Origin: Pseudomonadota bacterium
Lineage (GTDB): Bacteria > Myxococcota > UBA9042 > PHBI01
Length of the DNA stretch: 10,229 nucleotides
Reading direction: 5' to 3'
Assembly (NCBI GenBank): GCA_005788935.1
Contig: SYAK01000127.1
Coordinates: 1-10,229 of the forward strand
This document shows positions 1-6,668 of the stretch, piece after piece; position 1 is the first letter of the stretch; every line of letters begins with the position of its first letter. The notes beneath the pieces were generated by a model that saw only the letters and a program-made list of their open reading frames with translations, had not been told where the DNA came from and made no database searches. Both the position numbers and the translations under genes were made by a program.

Positions 1-1
1 A

Positions 2-85
2 TGGCTGCCGCTCGCTGTGCTGCCTGCCGGTGTCGGGCACTCATCGCTCGTCCTCCTGCTTTCCGACCCGCTCTGCATCTTCTGA
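2..85 (+). CDS. Possible 3' end of a gene entering from the left edge (weak)
   Basis: An open frame runs from the left edge to a TGA at 83-85. It encodes about 27 residues that are rich in Leu, Val and Pro and could be the end of a membrane protein. About 21 of its 27 codons end in G or C, as real genes here do. The piece is too short to assign, and it conflicts by overlap with the minus-strand frame ending at 41. In such GC-rich DNA an open stretch of this length also occurs by chance. I recognise no family. Confidence 0.2.
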   Translation, partial: WLPLAVLPAGVGHSSLVLLLSDPLCIF

Positions 86-289
86 GCCCTCAGCCTTCTC
101 GCGCCGGCGGGCTCGGACCTCGAGGACGACGAACACGGCGACGACCGCTACAGGCACGCCGAGGGTCACTGCTTCCGTCGCTCCGCCGAGGTGAGCGTGG
201 ACATCCGCGGCGGTGGGCGCACGGTCCGGGAGGGCCTGCAGGGAACTGCGGGCGCGCGGGCCGCATGAGGACGGCGGGAGGCTTGACAC
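41..289 (-). CDS. Possible small single-pass membrane protein (hypothetical)
   Basis: A minus-strand frame ends with TGA at 41-43. Its last ~42 residues look like a small membrane protein: one hydrophobic stretch (VPVAVVAVFVVLEV), then a basic cluster (RARRREK) and a charged Glu/Asp-rich tail. There is no in-frame ATG. GTG at 287-289 gives 82 residues. GTG at 167-169 gives 42 residues and has a GGAG about 11 bases upstream, so the shorter form is also plausible. It would be divergent from the penicillin-binding protein gene. G/C content by codon position does not clearly favour this strand over the opposite one. Function unknown. Confidence 0.25.
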   Translation of the reverse strand: MSSLPPSSCGPRARSSLQALPDRAPTAADVHAHLGGATEAVTLGVPVAVVAVFVVLEVRARRREKAEGSEDAERVGKQEDER

Positions 290-312
290 GGGGCGGTCTG
301 GACGTGTCAGCT
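283..312 (+). promoter_or_regulatory. Candidate sigma-70-type promoter of the PBP gene
   Basis: A perfect TTGACA -35 box lies at 283-288, with an 18-base spacer to a poor -10 candidate, TCAGCT at 307-312. The implied start of transcription falls at about 318-320, on the ATG itself, which would make a leaderless mRNA. This agrees with the absence of any Shine-Dalgarno sequence before that ATG. The -10 match is weak, so this is tentative. Confidence 0.3.
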
Positions 313-319
313 TGGCCCG

Positions 320-2953
320 ATGGTGAGCCCGACCCGATCCCGAGAAGACGCCGCTCCGTGGCCCGCTGTGCGACACGGAGGCTTGGCCGGGACGGTCGCG
401 CGCGCCGTCGTGGCGTGCTTCGGGTTCGCGGGCTGCCTCGGGGCCCTCGGCGCGCTCGCGGTCTACACGTCGTTCGCGGGCGAGCTGTCGCAGCCCGAGT
501 GGCGCGAGAGGCTGCGTTCCTTCGACGACATGGTGGCGGTCGGGGTCACGCGCTTCGAGGCCGCCGACCACTCGCTCGTCGGCGAGACGTTCTCCGAGCG
601 GCGCCTCGGGGTCGGCTGGGAGGAGCTTCCGCAGAAGCTCATCCGCGCCTTCCTCGCGGTCGAGGATGCCCGCTACTTCGAACATGACGGGATCGATCTG
701 CGCGGTGTGGCCCGCGCGATGGTCGTGAACCTGCTCGCAGGCAGCATGCGCGAAGGCGCCTCGACCATCACGCAGCAGCTCGCGAAGACCCTCGTCGGTA
801 ACCGCAAGTCCCTGTCGCGCAAGGTCCTCGAGGCCATTCTCGCGCGTCGCATGGAGTCGCGCTACACGAAGCAGCAAATTCTTACGTGGTATTTGAACGT
901 CATCTACCTCGGGCATGGCAGCTACGGGGTCAAGGCCGCCGCCCAGAACTACTTCCGGAAGCCCCTCGAGGCGCTCACGCTGCGCGAGATGGCGACAATC
1001 GCCGGGCTCCCGCAGTCGCCGGGCAAGGTGAACCCGTGGCTCGCCCCCGAGGCCTCCGCCAAGCGAACCCTGCACGTCCTCGACAAGCTTGAAGAACAGC
1101 AATGGATTACGGCGACCGAGGCCGAGGCCGCACGCGCCGAACGGCTCGTCGTGCACCCGCTGCGCGATCCGTTGCGAGATCAGGCGCCAGCCTACACCGA
1201 GACCGTGCGGCGCCGCGGCGCAGAGCTCTTCGGAGATGACTGGCAGGCCTCGGGCGGCCTCACGGTGACCCTCGGGCTCGACCCGGCGACCCAGCGCGCG
1301 GCCGAGACCGCCCTCGCCGACCACCTCGAAGACCTCCAGGCCCACCAGGGCTTCCGCGGTCCACTCGGAAACCTCGACGCCGAGACCTTCCTCGCCCGCA
1401 ACGCGTCCTTCGCCGATGAGCGCCTCGCCGCCGGCCCGGTCGGGGCGCGTGTCCTCGGACGCGTCGAGACCGTCTCGCGGGAGGTCGCGACGCTGATTCT
1501 CGGGCCACGCCAGCGCGCGACGCTGACCCTCGCGGATGCGTCATGGGCGGGCCCCTTCACCGAACAGCCGCTCGACGCCGCAGGCAAGCGCGTCCGCACA
1601 GCTCGCGTCAGCTTCGACGTCAAGCTGAAGGACCTCGCGACCGCGCTGAAGGTCGGCGATGTGGTGCTCGTCGAGATCCGCGCCCCCGATGCAGCGAAGC
1701 CGGGCCGCAAGCCATCGCGCCGGAAGAGGGGGGCCGAGCCCGAGCCCGCGGCCCCCACCCTGCCAGACGGCGACAAGGTCCCGCATCGGGCCGTGCTTGT
1801 GCCGATCGCGACGGTCGAGGGTGCGCTCGTGACGCTCGGGCCTGACGGGCAGGCGGTGGACGCGATGGCGGGCGGCTACGACTTCGACCGCAGCGAGGTG
1901 AACCGCGCCTTCTCCCTGCGGCAGCTCGGGTCGCTGATGAAGCCGGTCATCTACGGGCTCGCCTACGAGCTCGGGCTCGCGCCATCAGCGCTGCTGTCGG
2001 GCGCGCCGTACCGCGAGGGGGCGTACAACCCGACCGGGCAGCGCGCCAGCGACGACATGTCCGTCTGGGACGGGCTCGTCATGTCGGAGAACAGCGTCTC
2101 GTTGCGGGTGCACCGCTACACGCTCGACCGGGCCACGCCCGAGGTCTACCGCGCGTGGGGCACCGCACTCGGCTTGTCGCGGCCGCTCGAAGGCCACCGC
2201 AGCGAGGTCCTCGGGATGGACCAGACGATCTGGGATACCTTGAAAGCCTATGGGAGCTTCGCTTCCAGTGGACTGCGGGTCAGCCCGCAGCTGGTCCAGA
2301 AGGCCGTGACGCGCGATGGGCGGGTCGTCATCCGCGCCATGCACCCGCTTCAGGTCCACGCGACGACCCACGACACGCTGCTCGGCCTCTGGGACCGGGT
2401 CCTCGCGCCGCCCGCCCGCATGCTGAATCGCAGCACGGCCTTCCTCATCGCGCGCAACATGATGGAGGTCGTCGACCGCGGGACCGCGCGCGAGGCGCGC
2501 AAGCTGCCGTTTGACACGGCAGGCAAGACCGGAACACTCGACTATGATGTATGGTTCGCCGGGTTCTCGGACCGCCGCACGACGATTGTCTGGATGGGTG
2601 ACGACCGACGGGCCCGGACGCTCGGCCCGACCGAGCGCGACAACCGCGTCTACGGGGCCACCGGTCCGCTGCCGACCTGGGTGGCGTTCATGGGGAACGT
2701 CGACCGCACCCCCGACGAGGTCAAGCGCGGCAAGCCGGCTGGCGACCAGCCGCCCGACGTCGCGCTGCTGTCGATCGACCCCGAGACCGGGCTGCTCGCG
2801 GGTGAATGCAAGACACCGCCGCCGCCGCGCCCCGACGGGACGCCGCCGCCCAAGCCCCGCAGCCTGCCGCACCGCGTCGGGACAGGGCCGGTCGACAAGG
2901 CGCCGTGCCCCGAGGAGCTGCACGACATCATGGAGACCGAAGACAACTTCTGA
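320..2953 (+). CDS. Class A penicillin-binding protein, PBP1A-type transglycosylase/transpeptidase
   Basis: This is a bifunctional peptidoglycan synthase of 877 residues that polymerises lipid II into glycan strands and cross-links them at the periplasmic face of the inner membrane. A short cytoplasmic N-terminus precedes one membrane segment (about residues 25-50). The GT51 glycosyltransferase domain follows, with EDARYFEHDG (catalytic Glu115), GASTITQQLAK (146-156) and RKVLE with the second Glu171; the 56-residue spacing of the two Glu suits the family. An OB-like insert (about 365-490) carries a Lys/Arg/Pro-rich loop. The transpeptidase domain has all three active-site motifs: SLMK with Ser538 and Lys541, SEN at 589-591, and KTGT from Lys736. 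The C-terminus is a proline-rich tail. ATG 320 is chosen because later starts would lose the membrane anchor; no Shine-Dalgarno is seen. All catalytic residues are intact, so it should be active. The exact paralogue (mrcA/ponA type) cannot be fixed from sequence alone. Confidence 0.95.
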   Translation: MVSPTRSREDAAPWPAVRHGGLAGTVARAVVACFGFAGCLGALGALAVYTSFAGELSQPEWRERLRSFDDMVAVGVTRFEAADHSLVGETFSERRLGVGWEELPQKLIRAFLAVEDARYFEHDGIDLRGVARAMVVNLLAGSMREGASTITQQLAKTLVGNRKSLSRKVLEAILARRMESRYTKQQILTWYLNVIYLGHGSYGVKAAAQNYFRKPLEALTLREMATIAGLPQSPGKVNPWLAPEASAKRTLHVLDKLEEQQWITATEAEAARAERLVVHPLRDPLRDQAPAYTETVRRRGAELFGDDWQASGGLTVTLGLDPATQRAAETALADHLEDLQAHQGFRGPLGNLDAETFLARNASFADERLAAGPVGARVLGRVETVSREVATLILGPRQRATLTLADASWAGPFTEQPLDAAGKRVRTARVSFDVKLKDLATALKVGDVVLVEIRAPDAAKPGRKPSRRKRGAEPEPAAPTLPDGDKVPHRAVLVPIATVEGALVTLGPDGQAVDAMAGGYDFDRSEVNRAFSLRQLGSLMKPVIYGLAYELGLAPSALLSGAPYREGAYNPTGQRASDDMSVWDGLVMSENSVSLRVHRYTLDRATPEVYRAWGTALGLSRPLEGHRSEVLGMDQTIWDTLKAYGSFASSGLRVSPQLVQKAVTRDGRVVIRAMHPLQVHATTHDTLLGLWDRVLAPPARMLNRSTAFLIARNMMEVVDRGTAREARKLPFDTAGKTGTLDYDVWFAGFSDRRTTIVWMGDDRRARTLGPTERDNRVYGATGPLPTWVAFMGNVDRTPDEVKRGKPAGDQPPDVALLSIDPETGLLAGECKTPPPPRPDGTPPPKPRSLPHRVGTGPVDKAPCPEELHDIMETEDNF

Positions 2954-2984
2954 CACGGCGCTGACCCGCGGGCGCGCGCGATGC

Positions 2985-3013
2985 TTGCCGCAGCCTCCTG
3001 CACGACGTACAGT
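2985..3013 (+). promoter_or_regulatory. Candidate promoter of tatBC
   Basis: TTGCCG (2985-2990), a 17-base spacer, then TACAGT (3008-3013): each hexamer matches the sigma-70 consensus at 4 of 6 positions, with ideal spacing. The predicted transcription start is at about 3020, directly before the tatB ATG at 3021, so the mRNA would be leaderless. No Shine-Dalgarno is seen there. Without this promoter, tatBC would have to be read from the PBP gene 67 bases upstream. Confidence 0.35.
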
Positions 3014-3020
3014 TTCCAAG

Positions 3021-3518
3021 ATGTTCGGCCTGTCGACATGGGAGATTCTCATCGTCCTCGTGATGGCGCTCATCTTCATCGGGCCTGACCAGCTGCCGAA
3101 GGTGGCGCGGAAGCTCGGCGAAGGGATGCGGCAGGTCCGGGGTGCGATGACGCGCGTCGACGCCGAGGTGCGGACCGCCATCCGCGAGGCGACCGCGGAT
3201 GAGGCGCTCGCCGAGGAAGAGGCCGCCCGGCGCAAGGCCGCGGCCCTTGCAGCGGCAAGACCTGCGCCGACCCATGAGCATGACGGGCCAGCGCCAGCTG
3301 CGATGCCCCCCCTGCCGCACAACGCCCCCGTCCCGGTGGAGGCCCCTGCTGACCCGGTCCTCGAGGCCGAGGCTGGCGGCGCCGTCGTGGCGCGGCGACC
3401 GCCGGTCAAGTCGGTTCCGCGCTCACCGAAGCCCGTCGTGGCGCCAGCCCCCCTCGCGGAGGACGGTCCCGTCGAGCCAGCGGCCGCCGCCACCTCCGAG
3501 GAGCGGCCGCCGGCATGA
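3021..3518 (+). CDS. tatB: Twin-arginine translocase subunit TatB
   Basis: TatB (165 residues) is part of the TatBC receptor that binds twin-arginine signal peptides and exports folded proteins across the inner membrane. The N-terminus shows the family pattern: a short periplasmic start with Glu at position 8 (typical of TatB, where TatA usually has another polar residue), one membrane helix (about 7-21), the GPDQLP hinge, then an amphipathic helix with basic residues. A charged stretch to about residue 78 leads into a long Ala/Pro-rich tail that is low in complexity and probably unstructured. The gene starts 67 bases after the PBP gene, and its TGA overlaps the tatC ATG as ATGA, so the two are translationally coupled. 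No separate tatA lies in this window. A TatA assignment is possible but less likely given Glu8 and GPxxLP. Confidence 0.9.
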   Translation: MFGLSTWEILIVLVMALIFIGPDQLPKVARKLGEGMRQVRGAMTRVDAEVRTAIREATADEALAEEEAARRKAAALAAARPAPTHEHDGPAPAAMPPLPHNAPVPVEAPADPVLEAEAGGAVVARRPPVKSVPRSPKPVVAPAPLAEDGPVEPAAAATSEERPPA

Positions 3519-5332
3519 GCCCGCAAGCAGAGGACGCCGAGTCCACCCTCACGCTCGGCACGATGAGCTTCAAGGAGCACCTCCACGAACTGCGCGGGCG
3601 GCTCGTGCGCATCATCTTCGCGCTGCTCATCGGCTTCTTCGTGGCGTGGGAGTTCCGACTTCCGCTGTTCGACTTCCTCGCGCGCCCCATCGCCGAGGCG
3701 CTCGCGAACAACGGCATCTACCAGTTCCGCGCGATGCAGCTCACCGAGAGCGTGACGGTCTACATGAAGACCGCCCTCATCGCGGACATCTTCTTTCTGT
3801 CACCCTACATCTTCTACGAGCTGTGGGGCTTCATCTCGCCGGCCCTCTACGATCGCGAGCGGCGCTTTGTCCTGCCGCTGACGGCGTTCTCGGTCTTCTT
3901 CTTCGTGGTCGGGGCGGGCTTCGCGTGGCTCGTCCTGCTGCCGTTCGTGACCGACTGGCTCGTCGCGCTGACGCTTGAGGGCGGCCACGTCGACGTCCTC
4001 GTGACGCTCGCCAACACGTATTCCTTTGCGCTCTCGTTCCTCCTGATGTTCGGCCTCGTCTTCGAGTTGCCGCTCGTCATCTTCTTCCTGGCGCTCTGGG
4101 GAGTCGTGACAGGCCGCGGCCTGCTGAAATTCTGGCGCTACTTCGTGGTGCTGTCGTTCCTCGTCAGCGGCATCCTGACCCCCCCCGACCCGCTGTCGCA
4201 GATCTTCATGGCCGTGCCACTCAACGGCCTCTACGGCCTTGGCGTCATCGTCGCCTGGGCCATCAGCCGGGCACGCGAGAAGAGCCCGTCCGAGGCAGGC
4301 GGCAAGGCCGTGATGGCGCTGTCGCTCGCGGTCCTCGGCTCGGTCGGCGTCAGCGCGGGCGCGCTGCTCGTCATCCGCGGGCTGCCGCAGGCGGCGCTCG
4401 CGGACCTCGCCCCTGTCGAGACGACCTACGCCATCGGCTTCGACCCACACATCATCCGGGACGAGCGCGCGATGACAGGCCTCGTCCGGAGCCTGCCCGG
4501 CGTCGGCGAGACGGCCGATGCGCTCGCAGCGGCGGGCTACGACGCCACCGCCGCTCCCGAGGGGCTTTGGTTCGAGACGACATCCGGGCTGTCCTGCGTC
4601 TACCTGCGCGGTGTCCCGACCGAGCCGCTCGCCAGACTCGGCCCGGACGCGCTCGGACCCGTCGCGTTCGCCATCCGGGACGCGGACACCCTGCTGCTTG
4701 CACCCGCGGGAGAGCTCGCGGGCTGCGCCACCGCCGCGACCCGGCCGCTCGACGAGGCGCAGCTCGATGACGGGAACTCGGACGACGAGGGCGCGCGGCT
4801 GCTGCGCCGCCTGTCGCGCGGGGGACCTCTCTGGGCGTGGCTGCCCGCCAACAGCCCGCTGCGTCCGGCCATCCTCGGCGAGGCGGCGGCGGCGGATCTG
4901 GGCGCGGTGGGCGCGACGCTCGCGACTGCAGGCGCCCGCGCGGTGCTCATCGACTTGCCGCTCCGGGGAGGGCTCGACCCCGCGGTCACGGGCCGACGGG
5001 TCAGCGCCCGCCTCGAGGCCGCGCGCGTTCAGTCCCTGACGCCGGTCTCCACACCCCAGGAGCGCGAGCTTGTCACCATCGTCGGGGCGGTCCTCGACCG
5101 TCTCCCAACCCCGACGCCCGCGGACGTGGCCGCCGTCGGCGCCCTGCGCGGCCGCCTGACGCGCCTCACGGAAGGGGGGCAGCGTCCTGGTCAGGAGAAC
5201 TTCCCAGCGCTCTTCGCGCTGTCTGAGCACCTGCGCGGCGTCGCGGTCCGGCTCGAGGAGGGCCGCCTCGAGGTCGGCGCGGAGCTCGCCGACGCGGGGC
5301 TTGGCACGCTACTCGCGCTCCTCGCGCGCTGA
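3515..5332 (+). CDS. tatC: Twin-arginine translocase subunit TatC with a large C-terminal extension
   Basis: TatC is the core Tat receptor; it recognises twin-arginine signals and organises TatA/B. Residues ~17-252 are a complete TatC: MSFKEHLHELRGRL at the start, FYELWGFISPALYDRERR with the conserved Glu, FELP, and GILTPPDPLSQ before the last helix. Six membrane helices are expected. TatC is normally about 250 residues, but this protein has 605. After a basic linker (about 250-264) comes a seventh hydrophobic helix (about 265-287), then about 315 residues of soluble sequence. A six-helix TatC ends in the cytoplasm, so helix seven should place the extension in the periplasm. The only two Cys of the whole protein (361 and 404) are in the extension and could form a disulfide. 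The reading frame is unbroken and codon use is unchanged. I do not recognise the extension. The start overlaps the tatB stop (ATGA). Confidence 0.92.
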   Translation: MSPQAEDAESTLTLGTMSFKEHLHELRGRLVRIIFALLIGFFVAWEFRLPLFDFLARPIAEALANNGIYQFRAMQLTESVTVYMKTALIADIFFLSPYIFYELWGFISPALYDRERRFVLPLTAFSVFFFVVGAGFAWLVLLPFVTDWLVALTLEGGHVDVLVTLANTYSFALSFLLMFGLVFELPLVIFFLALWGVVTGRGLLKFWRYFVVLSFLVSGILTPPDPLSQIFMAVPLNGLYGLGVIVAWAISRAREKSPSEAGGKAVMALSLAVLGSVGVSAGALLVIRGLPQAALADLAPVETTYAIGFDPHIIRDERAMTGLVRSLPGVGETADALAAAGYDATAAPEGLWFETTSGLSCVYLRGVPTEPLARLGPDALGPVAFAIRDADTLLLAPAGELAGCATAATRPLDEAQLDDGNSDDEGARLLRRLSRGGPLWAWLPANSPLRPAILGEAAAADLGAVGATLATAGARAVLIDLPLRGGLDPAVTGRRVSARLEAARVQSLTPVSTPQERELVTIVGAVLDRLPTPTPADVAAVGALRGRLTRLTEGGQRPGQENFPALFALSEHLRGVAVRLEEGRLEVGAELADAGLGTLLALLAR

Positions 5333-5345
5333 CAGCCCGACCGCC

Positions 5346-6668
5346 TCACCGTCCGTCCCGTCCCCCGCTCGACGCCGCGCCGACCTCTCGCAGGGTCACG
5401 GACCGCTTGGCACCGCGACGGAGCTCGTGGCCACCGACCGAGACCTCGCGGGCCCCGAGCAGCGGTCGAAGTGCGCGGAGGCCGAGCGACAGCCCAAGCG
5501 CCCCAGCTGCCCAGATACCAGCCGTGACCGCCCACTCGATGAGGCTCGGGCGGTAGGCCGCGACAGCGTCCATCGGGGCTGGCAGGAAGCCCGGCAACAG
5601 CAGGCCGAGGCCCTTCTCGAACCAGATCGCAGCGAACAACGCCGCGCAGGCGGCCCTGAGGCGGCCCTTCGCGCCAACCTGAGGCCGCATGAACAGCAAC
5701 CCGACACCCGCAACATGCACGATCAAGGCACCCCAGAACCATGGCGCGAGGGACGGTTGCCCATCGACCCCGAGCACCAGAAAGCGCACCGCGTCGGCCT
5801 CAGCCCCGCCCGCGAGGAGCGCCGTGAAGACCTCGGACGCCAGCATGAACAGATCGACGATCGCCGTCACCCGCATCACGCCGACCAGCGTCCCGACCGC
5901 GGTCCGCGCGCCCGGGAGGCGCCCCGAGGCGGCATCGCCCGACACGAGGATCGCCACGAGCAGCGCCGGCCCCGAGACGAAGGCCGACGCGATGAAGCGC
6001 GGTGCGAGCAGCGCCGTGTGCCAGAACGGGCGCGCCCCGAGTCCCGCGTAAAGGAAGGCTGTCACCGTGTGAATGCCGATGGCCCAGATGACCGCCACGA
6101 CCACGAACGGCGCCCGCCAGCGTGGCCTCGGACGCCTGCCGCGACGCCACGACCACCATGAATACGCAAGGATGTGCGCATTGATGACCCCATAGCCACC
6201 GAGCGCGAGTACGTCCCACGTGAACAGCGACGCCGGAAAGTTGAACTCGCCGAGGCCTGGCAGCATGTGCCAGAGGCGCTCAGGGCGCCCGAGATCCACA
6301 CAGACGAAGGCCACCGCGACACCGATCGCGACCAGCGCCACGAGCTCGCCGACGAGGACGACCCGCTCCATGTGCGGATCCCGTTGGAGATACGCGGGTA
6401 TGGTCATCAGGACACCGCCCGCCGCGAGCCCGACCGCGAACGTGAAGTTGCCGATGTAGAGCCCCCACGGGACGTGGTCGCTCAGGTTCGTCACGGCGAG
6501 CCCGTCCGCGAGCTGCACCCGCCACGCGAGAAGTCCGGTGATGACGAGCGTCACGAGCACCAGCAGCCAAAGACGCCAGAGGCGATCGGCGCGCGACAGC
6601 GGCCTGGCCACGCCGCCCACGTCATGGATTTCGTGTCGCGCGGGCCAATTGTCAGGGTCCTCCATCAT
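5346..6668 (-). CDS. NrfD/PsrC/DsrP-family integral membrane subunit (quinone-interacting)
   Basis: This 440-residue membrane protein belongs to the polysulfide reductase NrfD superfamily. These subunits exchange electrons with menaquinone or ubiquinone and pass them to, or take them from, an attached iron-sulfur protein. About ten hydrophobic helices can be counted (roughly 31-50, 67-93, 102-124, 148-172, 184-209, 223-244, 256-287, 310-328, 335-362, 375-400). This fits the longer DsrP-like group rather than eight-helix PsrC/NrfD. Family marks include VDLGRPERLWHML (124-136), then FNFPASLFTWDVLALGGY (142-159). Its ATG overlaps the TGA of the upstream FeS gene (ATGA; a second ATG follows at 6665), so it is the last gene of a coupled trio. 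It ends only 13 bases from the convergent tatC stop. No partner catalytic subunit is in the window, so electron direction and substrate are unknown. Confidence 0.9.
   Translation of the reverse strand: MMEDPDNWPARHEIHDVGGVARPLSRADRLWRLWLLVLVTLVITGLLAWRVQLADGLAVTNLSDHVPWGLYIGNFTFAVGLAAGGVLMTIPAYLQRDPHMERVVLVGELVALVAIGVAVAFVCVDLGRPERLWHMLPGLGEFNFPASLFTWDVLALGGYGVINAHILAYSWWSWRRGRRPRPRWRAPFVVVAVIWAIGIHTVTAFLYAGLGARPFWHTALLAPRFIASAFVSGPALLVAILVSGDAASGRLPGARTAVGTLVGVMRVTAIVDLFMLASEVFTALLAGGAEADAVRFLVLGVDGQPSLAPWFWGALIVHVAGVGLLFMRPQVGAKGRLRAACAALFAAIWFEKGLGLLLPGFLPAPMDAVAAYRPSLIEWAVTAGIWAAGALGLSLGLRALRPLLGAREVSVGGHELRRGAKRSVTLREVGAASSGGRDGR

Noticed and set aside
41..1345. Long minus-strand open frame of 434 codons across the PBP gene
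   Set aside because: It lies opposite the PBP catalytic domains and its sequence is Arg/Gly-rich and featureless. It is a by-product of few stops in GC-rich DNA. Only its last ~80 codons, outside the PBP gene, were kept as a weak candidate.
1985..3586. Minus-strand open frame of 533 codons over the PBP end and tatB
   Set aside because: It runs antisense to two clear genes, spans their intergenic gap, is low in complexity and has no recognisable domain.
3800..5230. Minus-strand open frame of 476 codons opposite tatC
   Set aside because: It is extremely rich in Arg, Glu and Asp, as expected from reading a hydrophobic gene backwards. The sense strand is an unmistakable TatC.
5314..5328. CGCGC-TCCTC-GCGCG hairpin at the tatC end as a terminator
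   Set aside because: The stem is only 5 bp, lies within the last codons and has no T tract; such stems are common in this base composition.
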